Origin: Streptosporangium saharense
GTDB taxonomy: Bacteria > Actinomycetota > Actinomycetes > Streptosporangiales > Streptosporangiaceae
Length of the DNA: 64,000 bases
Direction: 5' to 3'
Assembly: GCF_014203715.1 (NCBI RefSeq)
Contig: NZ_JACHJP010000001.1
Span: 970,432-1,034,431, forward strand
Every line of letters starts with the position of its first letter. Within the stretch, counting starts at the first letter, position 1. Under the pieces are notes generated by a model. It was not told the origin of the DNA. It did not search any database and worked only from the letters and a program-made list of their open reading frames with translations. Both the position numbers and the translations under genes were made by a program. Below are positions 33,829 to 45,469 of the stretch, in pieces.

Positions 33829-34336
33829 GGAAAAGTCCGGTGGCTCCGGGGCCGCACGACAGGACAGTGCGCTCAGGGCGGAGCTCGGAGAGGAGATCCA
33901 GGCAGGTCAGGCGGCCGTTGACGCGTTCGACGAAGCGGTCGCGCTCTGTCTCGGGGTGAACAGGACCGACCTGCGCTGCCTGGAGATCCTGGCGCGCGAG
34001 GGGAGCGTCACGCCCAGCGTCCTCGGGGCGGGCCTGGGGCTCACCACGGGCAGCGTGACCGCGATGCTCGACCGTCTCGAACGGGCGGGACACCTGACGC
34101 GCTCCCCGGACCCGGGAGACCGCAGGAAGGTGGTCGTGCGCGCGACTCCCGAGGTCCTCGCCAGGGTGGCCGAGCTGTACGGTCCCATCGTCGAGCGGGG
34201 AGGGCGGATGATCGCGGGTTACTCCGACGAGGAGGTCCGTGTGGTGCTGGGTTTCCTGCGGGGTTCGCGGGCGCTGTACGAGGCCGAGATCGAGCGGGTC
34301 AGGGGCCTGCCGGGGGCGGGACGGCGGAGGGTTTGA
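33821..34336 (+). CDS. MarR family transcriptional regulator
   Basis: 171 residues. The winged helix is clear: LRCLEILAREGSVTPSVLGAGLGLTTGSVTAMLDRLERAGHL and the wing RSPDPGDRRKVVVRATPE. It is divergent from the monooxygenase gene and its start codon lies inside the third of three palindromic sites, so it is probably autorepressed. Ligand not predictable. The ATG at 33821 lacks a strong Shine-Dalgarno, so a slightly different start or leaderless expression is possible. Confidence 0.88.
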   Translation: MSREKSGGSGAARQDSALRAELGEEIQAGQAAVDAFDEAVALCLGVNRTDLRCLEILAREGSVTPSVLGAGLGLTTGSVTAMLDRLERAGHLTRSPDPGDRRKVVVRATPEVLARVAELYGPIVERGGRMIAGYSDEEVRVVLGFLRGSRALYEAEIERVRGLPGAGRRRV

Positions 34337-34368
34337 GGTTCGCGTACCCAGTGCGGGGGTGGTTCGTG

Positions 34369-34397
34369 TTGACTGTCAAGGCCACCTTGCATACTGT
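34369..34397 (+). promoter_or_regulatory. groES promoter
   Basis: TTGACT (34369-34374), a 17-base spacer and TACTGT (34392-34397), followed seven bases later by the CIRCE operator. The -35 overlaps TTGA-CTG-TCAA, resembling the upstream MarR sites. Confidence 0.7.
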
Positions 34398-34403
34398 TCC
34401 GTA

Positions 34404-34430
34404 TTGGCACTCTCCCGGTGAGAGTGCCAA
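34404..34430. promoter_or_regulatory. CIRCE operator (HrcA site)
   Basis: TTGGCACTC, nine bases, GAGTGCCAA: a perfect 9-bp inverted repeat differing from the TTAGCACTC consensus by one base per arm. In groE operons HrcA binds CIRCE and releases it on heat shock. The gene for HrcA is not in this window. Confidence 0.95.
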
Positions 34431-34519
34431 ACATACGCGACGAGGCAGGTCTGACACCCGCGACGGCAGACCGCTGGTCGCCTCTTCTAGATCATCCAAA
34501 TCTGAAGGGGAGGTCCGAC

Positions 34520-34831
34520 GTGACGACCGCCACCAAGGTTCCCGTTAAGCCGCTCGGCGACCGCATTGTGGTCCAGCCGCTTGAGGCCGAGCAGACCACT
34601 GCTTCCGGTCTCGTGATCCCGGACACCGCCAAGGAGAAGCCGCAGGAGGGCAAGGTCCTCGCTGTCGGCCCTGGCAACTGGGACGAGGACGGCGACAAGC
34701 GCATCCCGCTCGACGTCAAGGAGGGCGACGTCGTCCTCTACAGCAAGTACGGCGGCACCGAGGTGAAGTACGGCGGCGAGGAGTACCTCGTGCTCTCCGC
34801 CCGCGACGTGCTCGCCATCATCGAGAAGTAA
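34520..34831 (+). CDS. groES: Co-chaperonin GroES
   Basis: 103 residues from the GTG at 34520, preceded by GGGGAGG; the frame upstream is open but runs through the CIRCE element. [35 protein letters not shown] includes the mobile loop that binds GroEL, and the C-terminus DVLAIIEK is canonical. It caps GroEL for ATP-driven folding. Transcribed with groEL1 under CIRCE/HrcA control, with a hairpin in the intergenic gap that may lower downstream expression. Confidence 0.97.
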   Translation: MTTATKVPVKPLGDRIVVQPLEAEQTTASGLVIPDTAKEKPQEGKVLAVGPGNWDEDGDKRIPLDVKEGDVVLYSKYGGTEVKYGGEEYLVLSARDVLAIIEK

Positions 34832-34858
34832 CCAACACTTCACAGCGATGACGTATCG

Positions 34859-34889
34859 AGCCCCGGGCCGCGCGAGCGCCCGGGGCTTT
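34859..34889 (+). terminator. Hairpin between groES and groEL1
   Basis: AGCCCCGGGC (34859-34868) pairs perfectly with 34878-34887, followed by only TTT. It looks like a partial terminator or processing site that lets some transcripts end after groES. Confidence 0.6.
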
Positions 34890-34891
34890 GA

Positions 34892-36544
<1,653 letters not shown>

Positions 36545-36559
36545 TCCGCTTTCGCCGTA

Positions 36560-36597
36560 CGGCCCGCATCTCTCGCAGATGCGGGCCGTTTCGTTTT
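36560..36597 (+). terminator. Rho-independent terminator after groEL1
   Basis: CGGCCCGCATCT (36560-36571) pairs perfectly with 36577-36588 around a five-base loop, followed by TTTCGTTTT. Confidence 0.85.
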
Positions 36598-36785
36598 CCG
36601 GTAAACCGGAACGTGTCTCAAAGCGTCATCCTGGGATGCGCACAAGGAGTAAACTTTCACATGACCAATGGCCGACATAATCGGCAATCCAATGAAATAT
36701 TCCATGGCGATCAAAGCCTTACTGTGTCTGGTTGATTACGCCCCGTTATCTCCCTCTCAATGTGACCAATCCGTAGCCGTTCGCC

Positions 36786-37454
36786 ATGACGACAGGCTCG
36801 ATCAGGGCGGGCATCATGCCTAACGTGACCGAGGGATGCGTCGCCGACGCCAAAAGTGGGGTAAGGCTTGCGACGAGATCTGAAGGGGTCCCCCACAGGG
36901 ACGATCTCAAGGATCTGACGAGCCTCGCCGTTCAGGGAGATCGCACCGCGATCGAATCTCTGATCGCGCAGTTACGGCCAATGGTCGTTCGTTATTGCCG
37001 TGCCCGCCTGGGGCGGGTTTCCGGTCAGTACCACATAGCGGACGACGTGGCCCAGGAAGTGTGCATCGCGGTTCTGTCCGCCCTGCCGCGCTATCGCGAC
37101 ATGGGGAGGCCCTTCGCGTCCTTCGTCTTCGGTATCGCCTCGCACAAGGTGGCCGACGCGCTGCGCAGTTCCGTGCGCTCCGCCGTACCCACCCAGGACC
37201 TTCCTGACGGGCCCGACGAGGGGCCGGGGCCCGAGGAGACCGTGGTGCGCTACATCGAGGCCGAGCACGCCCGCAGGCTGCTCTCCAGGCTCCCGGACAA
37301 CCAGCGCGAACTGCTCATGCTCCGGGTGGTCTCGGGATTGTCCGCCGAGGAGACGGGTAATGTGCTCGGCATGTCACCAGGTGCGGTTCGGGTCGCCCAG
37401 CATCGGGCGCTCGCCCGGTTGCGCGCGATGGCGGAGCTGGAGTCGATAGCTTGA
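36786..37454 (+). CDS. sigD: SigD/ShbA-type sigma factor (ECF-like)
   Basis: Up to 222 residues from the ATG at 36786 (ATG at 36816 also possible; the first 35 residues are poorly conserved). Region 2 is seen in [22 protein letters not shown] and [18 protein letters not shown]; region 4 in [45 protein letters not shown]. Its place between groEL1 and guaB matches mycobacterial sigD and Streptomyces shbA. In Streptomyces ShbA drives transcription of the principal sigma factor gene. An A+T-richer 190-base region upstream probably holds its promoter. Confidence 0.9.
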   Translation: MTTGSIRAGIMPNVTEGCVADAKSGVRLATRSEGVPHRDDLKDLTSLAVQGDRTAIESLIAQLRPMVVRYCRARLGRVSGQYHIADDVAQEVCIAVLSALPRYRDMGRPFASFVFGIASHKVADALRSSVRSAVPTQDLPDGPDEGPGPEETVVRYIEAEHARRLLSRLPDNQRELLMLRVVSGLSAEETGNVLGMSPGAVRVAQHRALARLRAMAELESIA

Positions 37455-37545
37455 CCGCCGACCAGCCGGGCCGGATTCTTCGGCACCGCGGGGAAGCGTG
37501 GAGAGGGTCTCGCCGGGCCGGTGGGACCCGCTGGCGGGTGCCCTC

Positions 37546-37749
37546 ATGACGGCGGTCCACCCCAGGCGCCCCGTCAGGAGATACGGCCCCGAGGAGGACA
37601 GGGGCGTCGCCGAGACCGACAGCCTTCTCGACGCGCTCTCACGGCGTGAGCCCGTCGCGTCCTCGGACGTCGCCGTCGGCCTGCTGGCCGCGCTGATCGG
37701 CGACGTCGATCAGCGATGCCCCTCGGTGTCGGTCACCCCGTCCACGTAA
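37546..37749 (+). CDS. Short RsdA-like sigma-D-binding ORF, lacking a membrane segment
   Basis: 67 residues from the ATG at 37546 (a GTG at 37498 would add 16). AETDSLLDALSRREPVASSDVAVGLLAALIGDVD resembles the SigD-binding segment at the N-terminus of the anti-sigma factor RsdA, and the location right after sigD is where rsdA lies in other actinomycetes. RsdA proteins continue with a transmembrane helix and an outer domain; here the frame stops about 13 residues after the motif. It may be a degenerate or soluble anti-sigma factor. Its end overlaps the DUF5319 gene by 40 bases on the other strand. Confidence 0.5.
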   Translation: MTAVHPRRPVRRYGPEEDRGVAETDSLLDALSRREPVASSDVAVGLLAALIGDVDQRCPSVSVTPST

Positions 37750-38090
37750 CCCCTGGCGTACTCCCAGGTCACGTAGTTGGTCGGGTCGGGTTGGTAGGCG
37801 GGTTCGTGGACCTGTGGCCTGCCGTTCTCGATCATCTGACGCAGGTTGCCGCGCAGCAGCTCCCAGTCGAAGTAGTGCTGCTCCCCGCACTCGGGGCAGT
37901 CGAGCACCAGCCCGAGCACGCCCTGGGGTTCGAGGAGGGACCTGAAGACCTCGACGTCGGCGAGGTCCGTCATGGCCTCGTCGCGTTCGGCCGAGGTCAG
38001 CGCCTGGGGGGCCTCCGCCTCGCCCATCGCCGCCGCCGGGTCGTCGGGGTCGTCCGCGAACGGATCGCGGGGGACGTCGTCGAGCACCAT
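37710..38090 (-). CDS. DUF5319 family protein
   Basis: 126 residues. A Pro/Asp-rich start (MVLDDVPRDPFADDPDDPAAA) leads to a conserved core with LDCPECGEQHYFDWELLRGNLR and PTNYVTWEYARGYVDGV. The CPEC pair suggests a metal site, although only two Cys are visible. The family is conserved near sigD/guaB in actinobacteria and its role is unknown. Its 3' end overlaps the short RsdA-like ORF. Confidence 0.85.
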   Translation of the reverse strand: MVLDDVPRDPFADDPDDPAAAMGEAEAPQALTSAERDEAMTDLADVEVFRSLLEPQGVLGLVLDCPECGEQHYFDWELLRGNLRQMIENGRPQVHEPAYQPDPTNYVTWEYARGYVDGVTDTEGHR

Positions 38091-38186
38091 CCCACCTTAT
38101 GGCCTGGATGTGCCTCTCGCCCCCGAACAGGTAGGAGCCTGTCGTGGCGTGCGGTTCACCGGCGCGCGGAGCTTTCCTGCCCCGGT

Positions 38187-39185
38187 TCAGGTGAGCCAGC
38201 CGCGCCGGGCCGCCTCGGCGCCCGCCTGGAAGCGGGACTGGGCGCCCAGCTCGGCCATGGCGTCGGCGAATCTGGCGCGTACGGTTCGCACCGAGATCCC
38301 GAGCTGCCTGGCGATCATCTCGTCGCAGACGCCCTGGGCCGCCAGCCGCAGCACCTGGATCATCCCGTCACCCCGGCGCGGCCAGGGCAGCGGCGCCGCG
38401 CGGGCCCACAGCTCGTCGAAGAGCGAGCGCAGCGCGTCCACCACGACCGGCGTCCTGACCAGGTGGAAGTTGTAGGCGCTCTCCGCGAGCGTGCCACCCC
38501 ACCTGGCGGGCACGCCCGCCGCGTCGGACCCGGCGACCAGGAACCAGCTCGGCACCGTGTCCAGGGTGCGGACGCTGGCCCCGGCCTGCTGGAACTGGGT
38601 CAGCTTCTCCCGCAGGGCGGGGATCTCCAGGGTCTGGACGGGGATGATGTTCCTGGTGGACAGCAGTCCCGCGCGCTGCGCCCCGATCCACTGGTCGGCG
38701 TAGCGGTGCGCGAAGTCGTTCATCGTGCGCCGGTCGGGGATGACCGAGAGCAGTTCGAGCGGCGGTGACTGTACGGCCATGCCGATCACGCTCTCGTACA
38801 GCTCGTCCGCCCCGCCGACCAGATCGACCGAGAACCGGCCCGTCTGGTAGTCGCGGCCCGCGTCGTACTGGTGGATGAGGTCGCGGATCGAGCCGACGAC
38901 GGTGTCGATCCTGCGGCTCTCCGCGGCGAGCCGGTCGAGCCGGTCGGCGAGCAGGTGGCCCAGGGCCGTCGCGGGGTGGCGGGCGAGGTACTCGCCGCCC
39001 TGCTCGTGGACCACGCCCAGCTTCACCAGTGTGGCCAGCTCACGGCTGAGCGGCTCCGGGGAGCCGTCCAATGCTTCGGCGAGTTCGGCGCAGGTTGCGC
39101 GGTGTAGTCGTAGCACCGCGTTGTACAGGGAGATCTGGGCCGAGGTGAAGCCCAGACCCTCAAGCGGCGGTGTGTCGGTACGCAT
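38187..39185 (-). CDS. LuxR-type regulator with TrmB-like N-terminal domain
   Basis: 332 residues from the ATG at 39185. An N-terminal winged helix of TrmB type (GLGFTSAQISLYNAVLRLHRATCAELAEALDGS) is followed by a central region around residues 90-270 of unknown ligand specificity. A C-terminal LuxR HTH ends the protein (LRLAAQGVCDEMIARQLGISVRTVRARFADAM). This architecture is frequent in Streptosporangiaceae and Streptomyces and usually lacks known targets. It is divergent from guaB across the long hairpin-rich gap at 39186-39764. No phosphorylatable receiver domain is present. Confidence 0.88.
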   Translation of the reverse strand: MRTDTPPLEGLGFTSAQISLYNAVLRLHRATCAELAEALDGSPEPLSRELATLVKLGVVHEQGGEYLARHPATALGHLLADRLDRLAAESRRIDTVVGSIRDLIHQYDAGRDYQTGRFSVDLVGGADELYESVIGMAVQSPPLELLSVIPDRRTMNDFAHRYADQWIGAQRAGLLSTRNIIPVQTLEIPALREKLTQFQQAGASVRTLDTVPSWFLVAGSDAAGVPARWGGTLAESAYNFHLVRTPVVVDALRSLFDELWARAAPLPWPRRGDGMIQVLRLAAQGVCDEMIARQLGISVRTVRARFADAMAELGAQSRFQAGAEAARRGWLT

Positions 39186-41246
<2,061 letters not shown>

Positions 41247-41264
41247 AGTCCTCCCGGCTCTCGT

Positions 41265-41300
41265 GGCGGGCCGGACCGTGACGGCACGGTACGGCCCGCC
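41265..41300 (+). promoter_or_regulatory. Long hairpin between guaB and guaB3
   Basis: GGCGGGCCG and ACCGTG (41265-41280, with one unpaired G) fold on CACGGT and CGGCCCGCC (41285-41300) around ACGG: 15 pairs and one G/A mismatch. No T-tract, so it is more likely an RNA processing or stability element than a terminator. Confidence 0.55.
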
Positions 41301-41329
41301 GTACAGGCACGACATGGAAAGACAGGCAT

Positions 41330-42448
41330 ATGACTCAGGTGGAGATCGGTCGCGGCAAGAACGGCCGCCGTGCCTACGCGCTCGACGAGATCGGCATCGT
41401 CCCCTCCCGTCGCACCCGTGACCCGGAGGAGGTCTCGATCGCGTGGCAGATCGACGCCTACCGGTTCGAGCTGCCCGTCGTGGTGAGCCCGATGGACAGC
41501 GTGGTCTCCCCGGCGACGGCGATCGAGGTCGGCAGGCTCGGCGGGCTGGCCGTACTCGACCTTGAGGGGTTGTGGACCCGCTACGACGACCCGGCCTCGC
41601 TGCTGGCCGAGGTGGCCGAGCTTGAGGGGGAGGCCGCGACCAGGCGGCTCCAGGAGATCTACAACGCGCCGATCAGGGAAGAGCTGATCGGCCGTCGCAT
41701 CGAGGAGATCCGCGGGGCCGGGGTGACCACGGCGGTCCGGCTGTCGCCGCAGCGCACGGTCCAGTACCACAAGGCCGTCATCGACGCGGGCGTGGACATC
41801 TTCGTGATCCGCGGCACCACGGTCTCCGCCGAGCACGTCTCCGGGCGGGCCGAGCCGCTCAACCTGAAGCAGTTCATCTACGAGCTGGACGTGCCGGTGA
41901 TCGTCGGCGGCTGCGCCACCTACACCGCGGCCCTGCACCTGATGCGGACCGGCGCGGCCGGTGTCCTGGTCGGCTTCGGCGGTGGCGCCTCGCACACCAC
42001 GCGCACGGTGCTCGGCGTCGCGGTGCCGATGGCCACCGCGATCTCCGACGTGGCCGCGGCCCGTCGTGACTACATGGACGAGTCGGGCGGCCGGTACGTC
42101 CACGTCGTCGCCGACGGCGGCATGGGCACCTCGGGCGACATCGCCAAGGCGATCGCCTGCGGCGCGGACGCGGTCATGGTCGGCTCGCCGCTGGCCAGGG
42201 CCGTCGAGGCTCCGGGCCGCGGGTTCCACTGGGGCTCGGAGGCCCAGCACCCCGAGCTGCCCCGGGGCAAGCGGGTGCAGTTCGGCACGGTCGGCACGCT
42301 GGAGCAGATCCTGCACGGCCCCTCCTCGGTCGCCGACGGCTCGATGAACCTCATGGGCGCGCTCAAGCGGACGATGGCCACCGCGGGCTACTCCGACCTG
42401 AAGGAGTTCCAGCGCGTCGAGGTCGTCGTGGCCCCGCAGGGGTCCTGA
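41330..42448 (+). CDS. guaB3: GuaB3 family IMP dehydrogenase-related protein
   Basis: 372 residues, without CBS domains. The IMPDH-like barrel is recognisable ([81 protein letters not shown]). The loop that carries the catalytic Cys in GuaB reads GFGGGASHTTRTV, with no Cys. A GuaB3 tail (FHWGSEAQHPELPRGKRV) replaces the IMPDH C-terminus. Its reaction is unsettled; relatives have been discussed as GMP reductase or IMPDH paralogues. An 83-base gap and a hairpin separate it from guaB. Confidence 0.92.
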   Translation: MTQVEIGRGKNGRRAYALDEIGIVPSRRTRDPEEVSIAWQIDAYRFELPVVVSPMDSVVSPATAIEVGRLGGLAVLDLEGLWTRYDDPASLLAEVAELEGEAATRRLQEIYNAPIREELIGRRIEEIRGAGVTTAVRLSPQRTVQYHKAVIDAGVDIFVIRGTTVSAEHVSGRAEPLNLKQFIYELDVPVIVGGCATYTAALHLMRTGAAGVLVGFGGGASHTTRTVLGVAVPMATAISDVAAARRDYMDESGGRYVHVVADGGMGTSGDIAKAIACGADAVMVGSPLARAVEAPGRGFHWGSEAQHPELPRGKRVQFGTVGTLEQILHGPSSVADGSMNLMGALKRTMATAGYSDLKEFQRVEVVVAPQGS

Positions 42449-42479
42449 CCTCTCGCCTTCGGGAAACCGGAGGCGCTTT

Positions 42480-42517
42480 CCGTGCCCGGGGCGGTTCGCT
42501 CCGGGCACGTGTGTTTT
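42480..42517 (+). terminator. Rho-independent terminator after guaB3
   Basis: CGTGCCCGG (42480-42488) pairs with 42500-42508 around an 11-base loop, followed by TGTGTTTTT. Confidence 0.8.
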
Positions 42518-42735
42518 TCCGCACATCCGAGTTCTGTCCCGTGTCGCTCCGAAACGGAACTGTCACCGATCGGGAAGTTCCCAGGTCGCGACCCTGGAGT
42601 GTGCAACGGGTGCCAGGAATTGGCATCGGGGGACATTGTCATGAATGTCGACGCAGACCCGTGGGTGGTTACAAAATTGACACTGTCTGCGTCGGTAAAA
42701 GTGACGTAAGCCGAAAAATCTGTGAACATTCCCAT
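42518..42735 (+). promoter_or_regulatory. A+T-richer upstream region of the XRE-like gene
   Basis: Contains TGCCA-GGAAT-TGGCA (42611-42625) and GACATT-GTCATG-AATGTC (42632-42649), plus a TTGACA at about 42677-42682. A 22-codon ORF from an ATG at 42641 to a TAA at 42709 sits just before the gene. Promoter and operator use is likely; details are uncertain. Confidence 0.35.
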
Positions 42736-43692
42736 GTGTCGGATGATCGTGAGCTGCGGGTCGCTCTTCGGGAAGGCCCGTTCCACGTCGCGCTCCGCGC
42801 CGCCGTCGAAGCGAGGGGGCTGACGCTGGACCGGCTCCGCCACCGCCTTGAGGAACGCGGGCTGCGGGTCGGGATGACGAGCCTGAGCTACTGGCAGCAG
42901 GGGCTGCGCCGTCCCGAGCGGCCCGAGTCGCTGCGGGCCGTACGGGCGCTTGAGGAGATCCTCATCCTCCCGCCGCGCTCGCTGATGGGCCTGCTCGGAC
43001 CGCCGCGGCCCCGGGGCAGGGGGCAGGGCGGTGGCGTCGTGTCCAGCCCGATCTCCTACGCCACGATCCTCGAACCCTCCCGCGCGCTCTCCGCCCTGCT
43101 GCACGACCTCGACGGCGCCGCCGACGACAGGCGGCTGCACATCGGCGGGATGTACGAGACGCTGCAGATCGGCCCCGACCGCAGCGTCGTGCGCCGGGAG
43201 ACGCTCCAGGTGGTGCGGGCGCAGGAGCCGACCGACCGCCACATCATCGTCTACCGGGGTGACCTGGGGTGCGACGTCGAGCGGGTGCGGATCAGGGCGC
43301 TTGAGGACTGCCGGGTCGGCAGGGTCAGGCGGGACGGGCCGACCGCGCTCGTGGCGGCCGAGCTGCTGTTCGACCGCAGGCTGCGGGTCGGGGAGACCCA
43401 GGTGATCCGCTACGAACTGGCCGACCCGAGCGGGGTGGAGACCACCGAGTACGAGCGCGGGTTCCGCTTCCCCGCCGGGCAGTACACGCTCAGGGTGAGC
43501 TTCGCCGCCTCGGCGCTGCCCGTCGGCATCCGCCGCTTCGCCCGCCACGACCACGCCGCCGAGGAGCACGACCACGGCGAGCTGACCCTCAACGCCCACC
43601 ACGCGGTCCACCTGGTGGCCGACTCCCTGCGCCCCGGCCTGATCGGCATCCGCTGGACCTGGCCTAGTTCAGGACCCCGAGGAGACGCGTGA
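42736..43692 (+). CDS. XRE-like helix-turn-helix protein of unknown function
   Basis: 318 residues from the GTG at 42736; the frame stays open to 42511 but that stretch runs through terminator and operator-like sequence. The N-terminal 70 residues resemble an XRE-type HTH (VALRAAVEARGLTLDRLRHRLEERGLRVGMTSLSYWQQGLRRP). The remaining 240 residues form a likely beta-rich domain, as in a recurring actinobacterial family, containing YRGDLGCDVERVRIRALEDC. I do not recognise a ligand or enzyme motif. The last 29 bases overlap the end of the convergent aldolase gene. Confidence 0.7.
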   Translation: MSDDRELRVALREGPFHVALRAAVEARGLTLDRLRHRLEERGLRVGMTSLSYWQQGLRRPERPESLRAVRALEEILILPPRSLMGLLGPPRPRGRGQGGGVVSSPISYATILEPSRALSALLHDLDGAADDRRLHIGGMYETLQIGPDRSVVRRETLQVVRAQEPTDRHIIVYRGDLGCDVERVRIRALEDCRVGRVRRDGPTALVAAELLFDRRLRVGETQVIRYELADPSGVETTEYERGFRFPAGQYTLRVSFAASALPVGIRRFARHDHAAEEHDHGELTLNAHHAVHLVADSLRPGLIGIRWTWPSSGPRGDA

Positions 43693-44485
43693 CCTCGGTG
43701 GCGACGGCCGTACGGGCCGCTGACAGGTAGACGCGGGAGTCGACGACCCGGGCGTCGGCGGCCAGGTGGTCGCGGATCGTCCCGGTGAAGGTCCTGTTGA
43801 GGTGGGTGGCGATGTTGATCTTCTTCATGCCGTGCCGTACGGCGGCGCGGAGGGTGTCGTCGGGCACGCCGGAGGAGCCGTGCAGCACCAGCGGGACCGG
43901 GACGGCGGCGCGTAGCGCGGAGATCAGCTCCAGGTCGAGCACGGCGTCCCTGGTCGTCATGGCGTGCGAGCTGCCGACGGCCACGGCCAGCGCGTCCACG
44001 CCGGTCCTGGCCACGTAGTCCACGGCCTCGTGCGGCCTGGTCCGCGCCCCGGGAGCGTGCACCCCGTCCTTGCCGCCGACCTCGCCGAGCTCGGCCTCGA
44101 CCCACAGGCCGTGGGCGTGGCAGTGGGCGGCGACCTCGGCGGTGAGCGCCACGTTCTCCTCGTCGGGCAGCGCCGAGGCGTCGAACATCACCGAGCCGAC
44201 CCCCAGCGCGATGGCCTCCTCGACGAGCGCGCGGTCGGTGGCGTGGTCGAGGTGGACGGCGACGGGTACGGCCGCCGCCCTGGCGACCGCCAGCGAGGCC
44301 GCCGCGATCGGGGCGAGCGCACCGTGGTAGCGGACGCAGTTCTCGCTGATCTGCAGCACGACGGGCGTGCCCGCGGCCTCGGCCCCGGCGACGATCGCCT
44401 CCGCGTGTTCGAGCTGGACGACGTTGAACGCGCCGACGCCCGCCGGGGCGTTCCTGATGATGTCGCCTATTCCGGCGAGGGACAT
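43664..44485 (-). CDS. Class II fructose/tagatose-bisphosphate aldolase family protein
   Basis: 273 residues. Zn-dependent aldolase: GAFNVVQLEHAEAIVAGAE, the zinc His in HLDHATDRALVEEA, EAELGEVGGKDG, and VLHGSSGVPDDTLRAAVRHGMKKINIATHL. The length fits the KbaY/GatY group rather than the longer Fba enzymes. It ends an operon of amino-sugar genes, so cleavage of tagatose-1,6-bisphosphate to DHAP and glyceraldehyde-3-phosphate is the preferred role. A general fructose-bisphosphate aldolase is the alternative. Confidence 0.85.
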   Translation of the reverse strand: MSLAGIGDIIRNAPAGVGAFNVVQLEHAEAIVAGAEAAGTPVVLQISENCVRYHGALAPIAAASLAVARAAAVPVAVHLDHATDRALVEEAIALGVGSVMFDASALPDEENVALTAEVAAHCHAHGLWVEAELGEVGGKDGVHAPGARTRPHEAVDYVARTGVDALAVAVGSSHAMTTRDAVLDLELISALRAAVPVPLVLHGSSGVPDDTLRAAVRHGMKKINIATHLNRTFTGTIRDHLAADARVVDSRVYLSAARTAVATEVTRLLGVLN

Positions 44486-44497
44486 GGTTGACCTCCG

Positions 44498-45469
44498 TTA
44501 CACCGGTTCCGGTTCCACCCGGACGCCCGGGTGGACCTCCCGCAGGACGTCGGCGTCGAAGTCACCCGCGACCGGGGCCGCGACCGCCGCCGCGCCGAGC
44601 GCCGCGGCCCGGCGCAGCCGTTCCGGCCAGGGGGTGCCCTCGACCAGGCCGAGCGTCAGCCCCGCGACCAGCGCGTCACCCGCGCCGGTCGGGTTCCCCT
44701 CCACCCGGTACGGCATCGCCGCCCGCCACGCCCCCTCCTGGGTCACCGCGAGCAGGCCGTCCGCCCCGAGGGAGACCACGACCGCCCTGGCCCCCGAGCG
44801 CCTGAGGACCTGGGCTCCCCGCACGGCGGCGCCCGGTCCTTGAGGCTCATCGGAGCCGATCAGGGCGCGCGCGAGTTCCTCGGCGTTCGGCTTGACGATC
44901 TCGGGGTGCCCGCCGGGGGCGTGTCTGAGCGGTTCGCCGTCGGCGTCCACGATCGCCGGGACGCCGCAAGCACGGGCGCGGGCGGCGAGTTCGGCGTACA
45001 GGCGCGGGGAGACCCCGGTGGGCAGGCTGCCGGAGATCACGACCGCGGCGGCACCCCTGAGCCGGGTGTCGTAGTCGTTCAGGAACCGCCCGATCTCGTC
45101 CTCGGTGACGGCCGGGCCAGGCTCGTTGAACAGCGCGGTGCGCCGTACCTCCCGGCCGTGGTCGTGGACGGCCAGCGTGGCGCGGGAGGGGGCGGCGATC
45201 GGGGTGAGGGCCGTGGGCAGGCCCGCCGCGGTGAGGTCGGCCAGGGCCGCCTCGCCGTTCGGGCCGCCCGCCAGACCGGTGACGAGCACCTCGCAGCCGA
45301 GGGCGGCGAGCACCCTGGCCACGTTGACGCCCTTGCCGCCCGCCCTGCGGTGCACGGTCCCGACCCGGTTGACGCCGTCCCAGTCGACGTCTCCGGCCAC
45401 GTAGGTGACGTCGAGTGCGAGGTTCAGCGTGACGGTCAGGACCGGACCGCGGGCGGGCGGGGAGATCAT
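44498..45469 (-). CDS. PfkB family 1-phosphofructokinase / tagatose-6-phosphate kinase-type
   Basis: 323 residues from the ATG at 45469, which overlaps the nagA stop (ATGA). PfkB signatures: TVTLNLALDVTYVAG, HRRAGGKGVNVARVL, and the catalytic GNPTGAGDALVAGL. 1-phosphofructokinase-subfamily proteins phosphorylate fructose-1-phosphate or tagatose-6-phosphate. The neighbouring SIS deaminase and aldolase favour the latter. The last two genes of the operon follow without a gap that would hold a promoter. Confidence 0.88.
   Translation of the reverse strand: MISPPARGPVLTVTLNLALDVTYVAGDVDWDGVNRVGTVHRRAGGKGVNVARVLAALGCEVLVTGLAGGPNGEAALADLTAAGLPTALTPIAAPSRATLAVHDHGREVRRTALFNEPGPAVTEDEIGRFLNDYDTRLRGAAAVVISGSLPTGVSPRLYAELAARARACGVPAIVDADGEPLRHAPGGHPEIVKPNAEELARALIGSDEPQGPGAAVRGAQVLRRSGARAVVVSLGADGLLAVTQEGAWRAAMPYRVEGNPTGAGDALVAGLTLGLVEGTPWPERLRRAAALGAAAVAAPVAGDFDADVLREVHPGVRVEPEPV

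Noticed and set aside
42511-42735. N-terminal extension of the XRE-like protein from 42511
   Set aside because: The stretch covers the end of a terminator and dyad operators and has no HTH sequence; GTG at 42736 is a better start.
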